Part shown: in pieces, positions 44,344 through 52,528 of the stretch
Layout: each line of letters starts with the position of its first letter
How positions within the stretch are numbered: position 1 is the stretch's first letter
NCBI RefSeq assembly: GCF_030697925.1
Contig: NZ_JAUYOJ010000013.1
Location: 1 to 64,000, forward strand
From: Phenylobacterium sp.
GTDB taxonomy: Bacteria; Pseudomonadota; Alphaproteobacteria; Caulobacterales; Caulobacteraceae
DNA length: 64,000 bases
Direction: 5' to 3'
Program-made: the position numbers and the translations under genes
The notes under the pieces: generated by a model
The model's database searches: none
Told to the model about the DNA's origin: nothing
What the model saw: the letters and a program-made list of their open reading frames with translations, nothing else

Positions 44344-45963
44344 ATGGGCTGGAACTACGGCGATATTCTCGACGCGGTCGCGCGGGTGGTCCCGGCGGAC
44401 CGTCCGGCCCTGATCTGGGGCGGCGACGTGGTGACCTGGGCGGCCTTCGATCGGCGGACCAACAACCTGGCCCGGCGGATGATCGAGTATGGGCTGGCGC
44501 CGGATGACCGGGTGGCCGTCCTGTGCCGCAATCACCCGGCCTATATCGAGGCGACGGTGGCGGCGCTGAAGTCACGCACGGTCAGCGTCAACGTCAACTA
44601 CCGCTACACAGCCGACGAGATCGTCTACGTCCTGGAGGATTGCGGCGCCGCGGCGCTGTTCTATCAGGACAGCCTGGACGCCACGATCGCCGAGCTGAAG
44701 GCGCGGCTGCCGGGCGTGGCGCTGTGGATCCGGATCGAGTCGGACCGCCAGCTCCGCGCCGCGGCGGACGGGGAGCAATCCTTCGAGGCCTGGGCGCAGG
44801 CCGGCGACGGCGCGCCGCTCGACATCCAGCGCTCGCCCGAGGACAGCTACCTCCTTTACACCGGAGGCACGACCGGGCGGCCCAAGGGCGTCCTGTGGCG
44901 CACGGGCGACGCCCGGAAGGTCCAGCTCGAGTCCCCGCTGATCGCCAAGCGGCCCGCCGACCTGGCCGAACACTCGGCCATGGTGCGCGACAATCTCGCC
45001 CCCAGCCGCACCATCCCGGCCTGTCCGCTGATGCACGGCGCCGGCAGCAATGCGGTCATCGGCGAGCTTATGGCGGGCGGAGGCGCGGTGCTGCTGCCCT
45101 CCGACCGGTTCGACGCCGATGAGCTGTGGCGCGAGGTCGAGCGCACCGGCGTGACGCGGATCGCCATCGTCGGCGACGTCTTCGCCCGTCCCATGCTGCG
45201 CGCCCTGGAGGCCGCGCCGGGGCGCTACGACCTCTCCAGCCTGAAGGTCATCTCGTCGGCGGGTTTGATCTGGAGCGGCGAGGTCAAGGCCGGCCTGCTG
45301 GCGCATCTGCCGGGCGTCGCCCTGGTCGACATCCTGGGCGCCTCGGAGGCCTCGGGCTTCGGCTACTCGGTGGCGACGGCGGACAATGTGCCGGCGACCG
45401 GCGTGTTCGCCCCAGGCGCCAAGACCGTGCTGATCGACCCCGATACGGGCGCCGTCCTTCCCAAGGACGCGCCCGGCGAGGGCCTGCTGGCGCGCACGGA
45501 ACCCGTGGCGGCCGGCTATTATCGCGATCCGACCAAGACCGCCGAGACCTATCGCATGATCGACGGGGTCCGGTACGCCGTGCCCGGCGACTTCGCCCGG
45601 CTCGGGGCGGACGGCCAGCTCACCCTGATCGGCCGCGGCAACCTGTCCATCAACACCGGCGGCGAGAAGGTCTTCCCCGAAGAGGTGGAAGAGGCGCTCA
45701 AGCTGCAGCCGGGCGTCGAGGACGCGCTGGTTGTGGGCGAGCCGGACCCTACCTGGGGCAAGTCGATCGTCGCCATCGTCAAGTCCACGCCGGCCTTCGA
45801 CGAGGCTGCGGTGCGCGCCGGCCTGCAGAAGACCCTGGCGAGCTACAAGCTGCCGCGGCGGTTCCTGCACGTCGAGGTCGTGCCCCGGCATGAGAGCGGC
45901 AAGGCCGACTACCGAACCGCCCAGGCGCTGATCACCAAACCGGAGCCAGTAGAACACCTGTAG
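44344..45963 (+). CDS. acyl-CoA synthetase (AMP-forming), second copy
   Basis: A 539-residue ANL ligase. P-loop YTGGTTGRPKGVLW (about 176-189), GASEASGFGYS (about 336-346) and a C-terminal Lys in HESGKADYRTA are present. It differs clearly from the 39275-40924 enzyme, with FadD3/steroid-acid-CoA-ligase-like features such as RNHPAYIEATVAALKSR and the short N-terminus, so the two probably activate different acids of the pathway. The ATG follows GGGGGACC. Confidence 0.9.
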   Translation: MGWNYGDILDAVARVVPADRPALIWGGDVVTWAAFDRRTNNLARRMIEYGLAPDDRVAVLCRNHPAYIEATVAALKSRTVSVNVNYRYTADEIVYVLEDCGAAALFYQDSLDATIAELKARLPGVALWIRIESDRQLRAAADGEQSFEAWAQAGDGAPLDIQRSPEDSYLLYTGGTTGRPKGVLWRTGDARKVQLESPLIAKRPADLAEHSAMVRDNLAPSRTIPACPLMHGAGSNAVIGELMAGGGAVLLPSDRFDADELWREVERTGVTRIAIVGDVFARPMLRALEAAPGRYDLSSLKVISSAGLIWSGEVKAGLLAHLPGVALVDILGASEASGFGYSVATADNVPATGVFAPGAKTVLIDPDTGAVLPKDAPGEGLLARTEPVAAGYYRDPTKTAETYRMIDGVRYAVPGDFARLGADGQLTLIGRGNLSINTGGEKVFPEEVEEALKLQPGVEDALVVGEPDPTWGKSIVAIVKSTPAFDEAAVRAGLQKTLASYKLPRRFLHVEVVPRHESGKADYRTAQALITKPEPVEHL

Positions 45964-46004
45964 GTGCAGCGCGATCCAGGACCCTGGATGCGCGCACCAT
46001 TCGA

Positions 46005-46023
46005 ATATCGCGAATGAAATATC
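46005..46023. promoter_or_regulatory. IclR-cluster motif copy 5, upstream of TBDR 2
   Basis: ATATCGCGAATGAAATATC; 15/19 identical to copy 4 and 14/20 to copy 1 with one gap. It is about 140 bases before the receptor start and overlaps the dyad ATTCG-N7-CGAAT at 45999-46015. Confidence 0.38.
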
Positions 46024-46163
46024 GGGCCATCCCCAGGGGAAGGCCGCGGGGTTCGCGAGGCGGTCGTCGATACTTTTATTCACGAATGCGGCGCCCTGCA
46101 GGCGTTCGTTCAACGACAACATCGAGCTGCCTAAGGCGCTGCTCAAACTCGGGGGAAACAAGC

Positions 46164-48902
46164 ATGCAAATATCTAACAATCGGGCGCGTGTGCTTTCAG
46201 CCGGCGTGTCCCTGTTGGCCGTCCTTGTCGCCATGCCGGCGCTCGCTCAGGAAGCTGCGCCGCAGGATGGCGACACCCTGATGAGCGAGCTGGTGGTGAC
46301 CGCCCAACGGCGCGAAGAAGCCCTGCAGGACGTGCCGATCGCGGTGTCCGCGTTCTCGCAGACCATGCTCGAGGCGCAGAAGATCGACGGTGGCGCCAAC
46401 CTCCAGCGCGCCGTGCCCAACGTGACGTTCTCCAAGGGCTTCTACAGCGGCTACAACTTCCAGATCCGCGGCATCGGCACCAAGCAGACCGCCGTGACCG
46501 GCGACACCTCCACCGGCGTCCACCTCAACGGCGCGCCGCTCACCGAAAACCGCCTGTTCGAGGCCGAGTTCTTCGACGTCGAGCGCGTGGAGGTCCTGCG
46601 CGGCCCGCAGGGCACGCTCTACGGGCGCAACGCCACCGGCGGCGTGGTCAACGTCATCACCGCCAAGCCGACGAACAGCTTCGAGGCCTCCATCCGCGGT
46701 GAGATCGGCAATTTCGACACCCGCAAGGTGCGCGCGATGCTCAACATCCCGCTCATCGACGACACCCTGGCCCTGCGGGTCGCCGGCTCCTATCTCAGCC
46801 GCTCCGGATTCGCGACCAACCTGACTACCGGCCACGACATTGACGGCCGCGACCTCTATTCGGTCCGCGCCAGCCTGGCGTTCACACCTGTCGAGACCTT
46901 CAAGGCCAACCTGGTCTGGCAGCACTTCGAGGAGGACGACGACCGCCTGCGCACCGGCAAGGGTCTGTGCACCCGCGACAACGGCCCTTCGTCGGTCGGC
47001 GGCGTGGCGGTGACCAACAATGTGGTGCGCGGCTTCCTCAGCCAGGGCTGCACCAACGGCTCGATCTATGCCGACGCCGCCAACGGCACGCCGAATTCGA
47101 TGTCGACCCTATTCGGGCTGTTGGCCTATCGGGGCGGCCTGGCCAGCGGCGATCTCAGCGCCAACCGGCGTCAGGTCGCCGACCTGAGCAAGGTCGAGTC
47201 AGCCATCGACCCGAGTTACTACGCCAAGGAGGACGTGCTGGAGCTCAGCGCCGCCTGGGACATCACGCCCTACCTGCAGTTCAACCTGCTGACCTCGTAC
47301 TACAAGGGCGAGTACAGCTCCGAACAGGACATGTACCGGTTCGGCTTCCCGACGACGTTCAACGCCACGGCGACGGCGCCGGGCGGGGTGGTGAACGATC
47401 CGCAGCTCGGCGCGGCGAACACGCTGCAGGTCTACGACTCCAACCAGCATCCGTCCGAGCAGTGGACCCAGGAGGTCCGCCTGTCGTCGTCGTTCGAAGG
47501 GCCGCTCAACTTCAGCATCGGCGCCAACTACGTCGACTACGAGACAGTCCAGTCCTTCTACATCCTGTCGAACGCCCTCACGAACTTCGCCAGGGTGGCG
47601 AACGGCGGCGCGACCTGCGCGCTGGGCGCGACCAATTGCATCTACGTCAACCCGAACCCGGAGCCGGACCCCAGCGGGCATGGCAACTATCTCAGCTACC
47701 AGCCCTACACCCTGGATTCCAAGGCGGCCTTCGGTGAGGTCTATTGGGAGGCGACCGACACCCTGAAGGTCACCGGCGGCCTGCGCTACACCAAGGACAC
47801 CAAGACCCTCTACAGCTATCCGGTGAGGCTGCTGACGCCCGGTTCGGGCCTGATCCCTGGGACGCCGGCCTCCTACACGGCCTCGTTCAGCGAAATGACC
47901 GGCCGGGTCGGTGTGGACTGGAAGCCGGACCTGTCGTTCACCGACAGCACCCTGCTCTACGCCTTCTACTCGCGGGGCTATAAGGGCGGCGGCCCCAACA
48001 ATATCGGGGCCGGCGGGATCGGGGCGCCGCGGCCGATCTACGACCCGGAGTTCGTCAACGCCTTCGAAGTCGGCATGAAGAACACGCTGCTGGACGGGAC
48101 CCTGATCCTCAACCTCACGGGCTTCTACTACGACTACAAGGGCTATCAGATCTCGAAGTTCGTGAACCGGATCTCGGTCACCGAGAACATCGACGCCACC
48201 GTCGCCGGCTTCGAGGTCGAGGGCATCTGGGAGCCGGTGAACAATCTGCGGTTCAACGTCAATGCTGGCTTCCTGAACACCGAGGTCCAGAACGGCTCCT
48301 CCATCGACCCGGTCAACCGCACCCAGGGCGATCCGAGCCTGACCCTGGTCAAGGCCTCGAGCATGGCCGGGTGCGTCGCGCCGACCGCGGCCCTCGGCAA
48401 CCTGCTGGCGATCATCCAGCAGCAGCCCGGCGCGGCCACGGTGGCCGGAGTTTCCGGCAATCCGCTGGCGGTGCTCGGCGTCTGCTCGGGGACTTTCGCC
48501 TCGCTCGGCGTGGTCCCGACCGAGGGCGTCGCGGCCAACCTGTCGGGCAAGGAACTGCCCAATGCGCCGCCTTGGACGGTGTCGCTAGGCGCCCAATACA
48601 CCTGGAACCTGCCCTCCGGCTGGGACGCCACCCTTCGCGCCGACTACTACCGGCAGGGCGAGTCCTTCTCCCGGGTCTACAACGCCACGGTGGACCGCCT
48701 CAAAGGCTGGAAGAACGGCAACATCTCGATCCAGGCGAAGAACGAAGACCTGGGCCTTGAGGTCGAGGCCTATGTGAAGAACGTCTTCAATGACCGGCCG
48801 ATCACCGACACCTTCTTCGTCGATGAAGCCATGGGCCTGCTGCAGAACGCCTTCATCCTCGATCCCCGGACCTACGGCGTGTCGGTCACCAAGCGCTTCT
48901 GA
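46164..48902 (+). CDS. TonB-dependent outer-membrane receptor 2 (acyl-CoA cluster)
   Basis: A 912-residue receptor, longer than the other two. Signal peptide ends near ALAQ (29), TonB-box-like SELVVTAQ at 41-48, plug with RVEVLRGPQGTLYGRNATGG, barrel ending TYGVSVTKRF. The extra length lies in extracellular loops, including an unusual Ala/Gly-rich loop with cysteines (about residues 735-795). Sphingomonad/caulobacter receptors of this type import large hydrophobic molecules. GGGGGAAAC precedes the ATG at 46164; the upstream in-frame ATG at 46014 gives no signal peptide. Confidence 0.91.
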   Translation: MQISNNRARVLSAGVSLLAVLVAMPALAQEAAPQDGDTLMSELVVTAQRREEALQDVPIAVSAFSQTMLEAQKIDGGANLQRAVPNVTFSKGFYSGYNFQIRGIGTKQTAVTGDTSTGVHLNGAPLTENRLFEAEFFDVERVEVLRGPQGTLYGRNATGGVVNVITAKPTNSFEASIRGEIGNFDTRKVRAMLNIPLIDDTLALRVAGSYLSRSGFATNLTTGHDIDGRDLYSVRASLAFTPVETFKANLVWQHFEEDDDRLRTGKGLCTRDNGPSSVGGVAVTNNVVRGFLSQGCTNGSIYADAANGTPNSMSTLFGLLAYRGGLASGDLSANRRQVADLSKVESAIDPSYYAKEDVLELSAAWDITPYLQFNLLTSYYKGEYSSEQDMYRFGFPTTFNATATAPGGVVNDPQLGAANTLQVYDSNQHPSEQWTQEVRLSSSFEGPLNFSIGANYVDYETVQSFYILSNALTNFARVANGGATCALGATNCIYVNPNPEPDPSGHGNYLSYQPYTLDSKAAFGEVYWEATDTLKVTGGLRYTKDTKTLYSYPVRLLTPGSGLIPGTPASYTASFSEMTGRVGVDWKPDLSFTDSTLLYAFYSRGYKGGGPNNIGAGGIGAPRPIYDPEFVNAFEVGMKNTLLDGTLILNLTGFYYDYKGYQISKFVNRISVTENIDATVAGFEVEGIWEPVNNLRFNVNAGFLNTEVQNGSSIDPVNRTQGDPSLTLVKASSMAGCVAPTAALGNLLAIIQQQPGAATVAGVSGNPLAVLGVCSGTFASLGVVPTEGVAANLSGKELPNAPPWTVSLGAQYTWNLPSGWDATLRADYYRQGESFSRVYNATVDRLKGWKNGNISIQAKNEDLGLEVEAYVKNVFNDRPITDTFFVDEAMGLLQNAFILDPRTYGVSVTKRF

Positions 48903-48931
48903 CCGGAAGGGGCCAGACCGGTCCCACGACC

Positions 48932-48957
48932 CGGCGGCGGTCTTCGGACCGTCGCCG
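48932..48957 (+). promoter_or_regulatory. UUCG-capped hairpin after TBDR 2
   Basis: An 11-base-pair stem (CGGCGGCGGTC / GACCGTCGCCG, one G-U pair) closed by the very stable UUCG tetraloop, 30 bases after the receptor stop and 60 before the transporter start. Only TCTCG follows, so termination would be weak; a 3'-end stabiliser or attenuator is more likely. Confidence 0.6.
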
Positions 48958-49016
48958 TCTCGCCAAGCATGGCGCCGTCCACGGCCGCCGCTCAGAGCCT
49001 CCCGAGGATAGGGTCC

Positions 49017-50342
49017 ATGCACCAACGCGTCGCAGCCGCCGGCGGTATCGCTGGGGACGTCGGGCCAGGCTACCGGCGCTATGTCCTCGTCGTGCTCATG
49101 ATCGCCTATGCGTTCAACATGCTCGATCGGCAGATCGTCACGATCCTGGCCGAGCCGATCAAGCAGGACCTTCAGCTCGCCGACTGGCAGCTCGGCGCGG
49201 TGACGGGGCTTGCGTTCGCGCTGTTCTACACCGTGCTCGGGATCCCTGTGGCGAGGCTGGCCGACCGCGCCAACCGCGTGAGCATTATCGCCGGCTCCCT
49301 GGCCATCTGGAGCGGCTTCACCGTGGCCTGCGGCTTCGCTCGCGGCTTTCCCGAGCTTCTCCTGATGCGGATCGGCGTGGCCACGGGGGAGGCGGGTTGC
49401 ACGCCCCCGGCCCACTCACTGATCACCGAGTACGCCCCGAAGGAAAAGCGGGCCTCCGCGCTGGCCTTCTATTCGCTGGGCATTCCTCTGGGATCGCTGC
49501 TGGGCCTGACCATGGGCGGATTGCTGGCCGACAGCCTCGGCTGGCGGACCGCCTTCATGCTGGCCGGCGCTCCGGGCCTCCTGCTGGCCGTGCTCGTCGC
49601 CCTGACCTTGAAGGAGCCGCGTCGCGCCTTCGCCATGATCAGCGACCCAACACCTGCCTTGAGCTTCCGCCAGGCAATGGCGGAGCTACGCGCCAAGCGT
49701 TCCTTCTGGCTGGTGGCGGTGGCGGGCGGCTTCTCCTCGTTCGTCTTCTACGGACACTCGGCCTTCTACGGCTCCTTCTTCCTGCGCACCCACGGTGAGG
49801 CCCTTGGCCGGCTGGGCGAGCAGAGCGGGCTTGGCCCGATCGGAGTGCTGGGTGTCGCCCTGGGTCTCCTGGTCGGTGCGGGATTGGGCGCGGGGACCTA
49901 TCTCGGCGGCGTGCTGGCCGACCGCGCGGCGAGGACCGACATCGCCGGCTATGTCCGCATTCCCGCCCTGGCGACCCTCGTCGGCGCGCCGCTCTTCGCC
50001 ATCGTGACGGCGCCCAGCTCGATCGAACTGGCGCTGGCGCTCGTGCTGCCGGCCGTGCTGGCCAACGGCCTGACCTTCGGGCCCGCCTTCGCCGCCGTGC
50101 AGTCCATCGTGCGTCCGGACCTGCGCGCGACGGCGGCCGCGGTGCTGCTGTTCCTCGTCAACATCATCGGCCTCGGACTCGGGCCGCTGACGATCGGCGT
50201 CCTCAGCGACATCCTCGCACAGCATGTCGGCCCTGAGGCCGGCCTCCGCTGGTCCATGGCGCTGCTGGCTTCGGTGATGCTGGTCGCCGCCTGCCTGTTC
50301 GGCCTGGCCGCGCGGAGCATCCGCCAGGACGAGGTCGGTTAG
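49017..50342 (+). CDS. MFS transporter, spinster-like
   Basis: A 441-residue 12-helix major facilitator. AYAFNMLDRQIVTILAEPIKQDL near the N-terminus and ARLADRANRVSIIAGSLAIWSG (loop 2-3 motif) are typical of the spinster-like group common near steroid and aromatic catabolism genes. GEAGCTPPAHSLITEYAPKEKRA is the loop 4-5 region. It probably carries the substrate imported by TBDR 2 across the inner membrane. GAGGATAGGG precedes the ATG at 49017. Confidence 0.9.
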   Translation: MHQRVAAAGGIAGDVGPGYRRYVLVVLMIAYAFNMLDRQIVTILAEPIKQDLQLADWQLGAVTGLAFALFYTVLGIPVARLADRANRVSIIAGSLAIWSGFTVACGFARGFPELLLMRIGVATGEAGCTPPAHSLITEYAPKEKRASALAFYSLGIPLGSLLGLTMGGLLADSLGWRTAFMLAGAPGLLLAVLVALTLKEPRRAFAMISDPTPALSFRQAMAELRAKRSFWLVAVAGGFSSFVFYGHSAFYGSFFLRTHGEALGRLGEQSGLGPIGVLGVALGLLVGAGLGAGTYLGGVLADRAARTDIAGYVRIPALATLVGAPLFAIVTAPSSIELALALVLPAVLANGLTFGPAFAAVQSIVRPDLRATAAAVLLFLVNIIGLGLGPLTIGVLSDILAQHVGPEAGLRWSMALLASVMLVAACLFGLAARSIRQDEVG

Positions 50343-50375
50343 CCCGGCCGAACGCGACAGATCAATGGAGGCCCG

Positions 50376-51479
50376 ATGTCGGCCGCGGAGACTCTCTTCC
50401 GACCTTACGTTGTCACAGGCATGCGCCTGCCCAACCGCGTCGTGATGGCGCCGATGACCCGGTCGCGTTCGCCAGGCGGCGTGCCGGGCTCGGACGTGGC
50501 CGCCTACTATGCCCGCCGCGCGAGGGCCGGTGTCGGGCTGATCATCACCGAAGGCACGGTGGTGGAGCGCCCGGGATCTTGCGACGATCCCAATGTGCCG
50601 AGGTTGTGGGGCGAAGCGGCCATGGCCGGCTGGGCCGAGGTCGTGCGCGCCGTGCATGCCGAGGGTGGGCGGATCATGCCGCAGCTGTGGCATGTGGGCG
50701 CCACCCAGGGCCGCCGCTCGCAATGGGCGGCCGACGCCCAGGTGGAGAGCCCGTCAGGCCTGATGGCGCCGGACGCGCCGTTCGGCCGGGCCATGACCGA
50801 CGCCGACATCGCCGACACCATCGACGCCTTCGCGGCGGCGGCGCGCCGGGCCGCCGACCTGGGCTTCGACGGCGTCGAGATCCACGCGGCCCATGGCTAT
50901 CTGATCGACCAGTTCTTCTGGGCCGGGACCAACCGGCGCACGGATCGGTACGGGGGCGCGAGCCTGGCGGACCGCACGCGCTTCGCCGTCGAGATCGTGC
51001 AAGCTATCCGGCGCGAGGTGGGGGACGGGCTGCCGATCTCCCTGCGGATTTCGCAGTGGAAGCAGCAGGACTACGCCGCCCGGCTGGCCGAGGGGCCGGC
51101 CGAACTGGCCGCCATGCTGGAGCCGCTGTGCGACGCGGGCGTGGACATCGTCCACTGCTCGCAAAGGCGCTTCTGGGAGCCGGCGTTCGAGGGTTCGGAC
51201 CTGAACCTCGCGGGGTGGGCCCGCCGCCTGACCGGCCGGACCTCCATGACGGTGGGATCGGTCGGCCTGTCCGGCGATTTCATCGCCGGCTTTGGCGGCG
51301 AGGCGTCGGCGCCGACCTCCATCGATCAGCTCCTTGAGCGGCTGACGCGCGATGAGTTCGACCTCGTGGCCGTCGGCCGAGCCTTGCTGAGCGATCCCCA
51401 TTGGCTGGAGAATATCGCCGCAGGGCGCGGCGACCGGTTACGGGCCTTCGATATCAGCAAGCTTGACCAACTTCATTGA
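50376..51479 (+). CDS. old-yellow-enzyme-type NADH:flavin oxidoreductase
   Basis: A 367-residue FMN TIM-barrel enzyme. RVVMAPMTRSRS (22-33), MPQLWHVGA (~105), IHAAHGYLIDQFFWAGTNRRTDRYGG (~169-194 region) and VGRALLSDPHW near the C-terminus are clear OYE features. They reduce the C=C bond of enones or act in ring A of steroids and terpenoids. The C-terminus departs from canonical OYE (FDISKLDQLH). It follows the MFS gene by 33 bases and overlaps the region just before the SnoaL-like gene. Confidence 0.9.
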   Translation: MSAAETLFRPYVVTGMRLPNRVVMAPMTRSRSPGGVPGSDVAAYYARRARAGVGLIITEGTVVERPGSCDDPNVPRLWGEAAMAGWAEVVRAVHAEGGRIMPQLWHVGATQGRRSQWAADAQVESPSGLMAPDAPFGRAMTDADIADTIDAFAAAARRAADLGFDGVEIHAAHGYLIDQFFWAGTNRRTDRYGGASLADRTRFAVEIVQAIRREVGDGLPISLRISQWKQQDYAARLAEGPAELAAMLEPLCDAGVDIVHCSQRRFWEPAFEGSDLNLAGWARRLTGRTSMTVGSVGLSGDFIAGFGGEASAPTSIDQLLERLTRDEFDLVAVGRALLSDPHWLENIAAGRGDRLRAFDISKLDQLH

Positions 51480-51513
51480 CTGCCCGCCGATGATCGGCGT
51501 CGAAGGGGATCCC

Positions 51514-52029
51514 ATGACCAACACCGACAAGCTGCAGGAACTCTGGGATCGCGAGATGATCCGGGACTGCATCTATCGTTACTGCCGCGGAATCGACCGC
51601 AAGGACGAGGCGGCGCTGCGCTCCGCCTATTGGCCGGACGCCACCGACAATCACGGCGCCTACCAGGGCAGCGCCGAGGGCTTCATCGCCTGGGCGATGA
51701 AGACCCTTCCGACCATCGAGCGGGGCATTCACCAGATCCACAACATGCTGATCGCGTTCAAACCGGGGGGCGCGGCCGTCGAATCCTATTTCACGGCCCT
51801 GCAGCGCCAGACGGAGAACGGCGTCCTGGTCCAATGGGACATGGCGGGCCGCTACGTCGACTGGTTCGAGAGGCGCGGCGATGAGTGGAGGGTGGCCCGC
51901 CGTCTCGTGGTGTTCGACTGGGTGGAGCAGATGCCCCTGCCGCCCGGGAGCGAGGCCGAGCGGTTCGGCAGACGCCAACCGATCGGCGGCTCATGGCCGG
52001 ACGACCCGATCTATGCGCTGATCGGCTAG
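51514..52029 (+). CDS. SnoaL-like (NTF2-fold) protein
   Basis: A 171-residue alpha+beta-barrel protein of the SnoaL_4 group. The N-terminal REMIRDCIYRYCRGIDRKDE and the RSAYWPDATDNHG acidic pocket (about 36-48) are typical; members include dehydratases, dehydrochlorinases and isomerases acting on cyclic substrates. His and Asp residues (Asp43, His46, His71) may be catalytic. It starts 34 bases after the OYE gene, with GAAGGGGAT as ribosome-binding site, and probably performs a dehydration or isomerisation in the same pathway. Confidence 0.85.
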   Translation: MTNTDKLQELWDREMIRDCIYRYCRGIDRKDEAALRSAYWPDATDNHGAYQGSAEGFIAWAMKTLPTIERGIHQIHNMLIAFKPGGAAVESYFTALQRQTENGVLVQWDMAGRYVDWFERRGDEWRVARRLVVFDWVEQMPLPPGSEAERFGRRQPIGGSWPDDPIYALIG

Positions 52030-52064
52030 CCGGCGTCACCGCCCGACCAACGCCCAAGACAGGA

Positions 52065-52370
52065 TCAGCGGGGGCTGCCGTCTTCCCAATAGTAGCGGCG
52101 GTTGCTTGGATCGTAGAAATAGTACCGTCTGGCCCGTTCGTCATAGTACTGGCGGCGGTTGACGCTGTCGTAGCGCGGCGTCGTCGCGGCGCCGATCGCA
52201 GCGCCGGCCGCGCCTCCGACCAGGGCCCCCGTCACCGAGCTATCGACCGCGGCGCCGATCGCGGCCCCGGCAAGCCCGCCGGTCGCCGCGCGCTCTGTCA
52301 TCGTCGTGCCGCACGCCGCGGCGAGCAGTCCGCTGGCGCTCACCAGCAGGATCTTGGAAATGCCTTTCAT
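52065..52370 (-). CDS. glycine-zipper outer-membrane lipoprotein
   Basis: A 101-residue lipoprotein with lipobox LAAAC (Cys20), a glycine-zipper segment (GGLAGAAIGAAVDSSVTGAL and GGAAGAAIGAA) and a Tyr/Arg-rich end (RRQYYDERARRYYFYD). Such proteins usually sit in the envelope; function unknown. GAGGTG precedes the ATG at 52370. The gene is convergent with the SnoaL-like gene and marks the border between the acyl-CoA cluster and the beta-glucoside locus. Confidence 0.82.
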   Translation of the reverse strand: MKGISKILLVSASGLLAAACGTTMTERAATGGLAGAAIGAAVDSSVTGALVGGAAGAAIGAATTPRYDSVNRRQYYDERARRYYFYDPSNRRYYWEDGSPR

Positions 52371-52528
52371 GGCGCACCTCGCTCGAACCGCCCCACGCCC
52401 TAGTCTAATCAACACACGTGGGCCGGCTGAGTTCCTGAGGATCGACGCCGCGGCGCGGCGCGCGGCCAGGGCGCGGGCGGCTTACCGAGCGTGGGGGCGA
52501 AGCCCAACCGGGAGGCCGCGCCGCGAGG

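Noticed and set aside
45999-46015. ATTCG-N7-CGAAT dyad as an independent operator
   Set aside because: It overlaps motif copy 5 and short 5-base arms are expected by chance; not counted separately.
40860-46161. Long minus-strand open frames opposite the double SDR (40860-42449) and acyl-CoA synthetase (44572-46161)
   Set aside because: No recognisable domains and compositions typical of antisense reads; the plus-strand genes have complete active sites.
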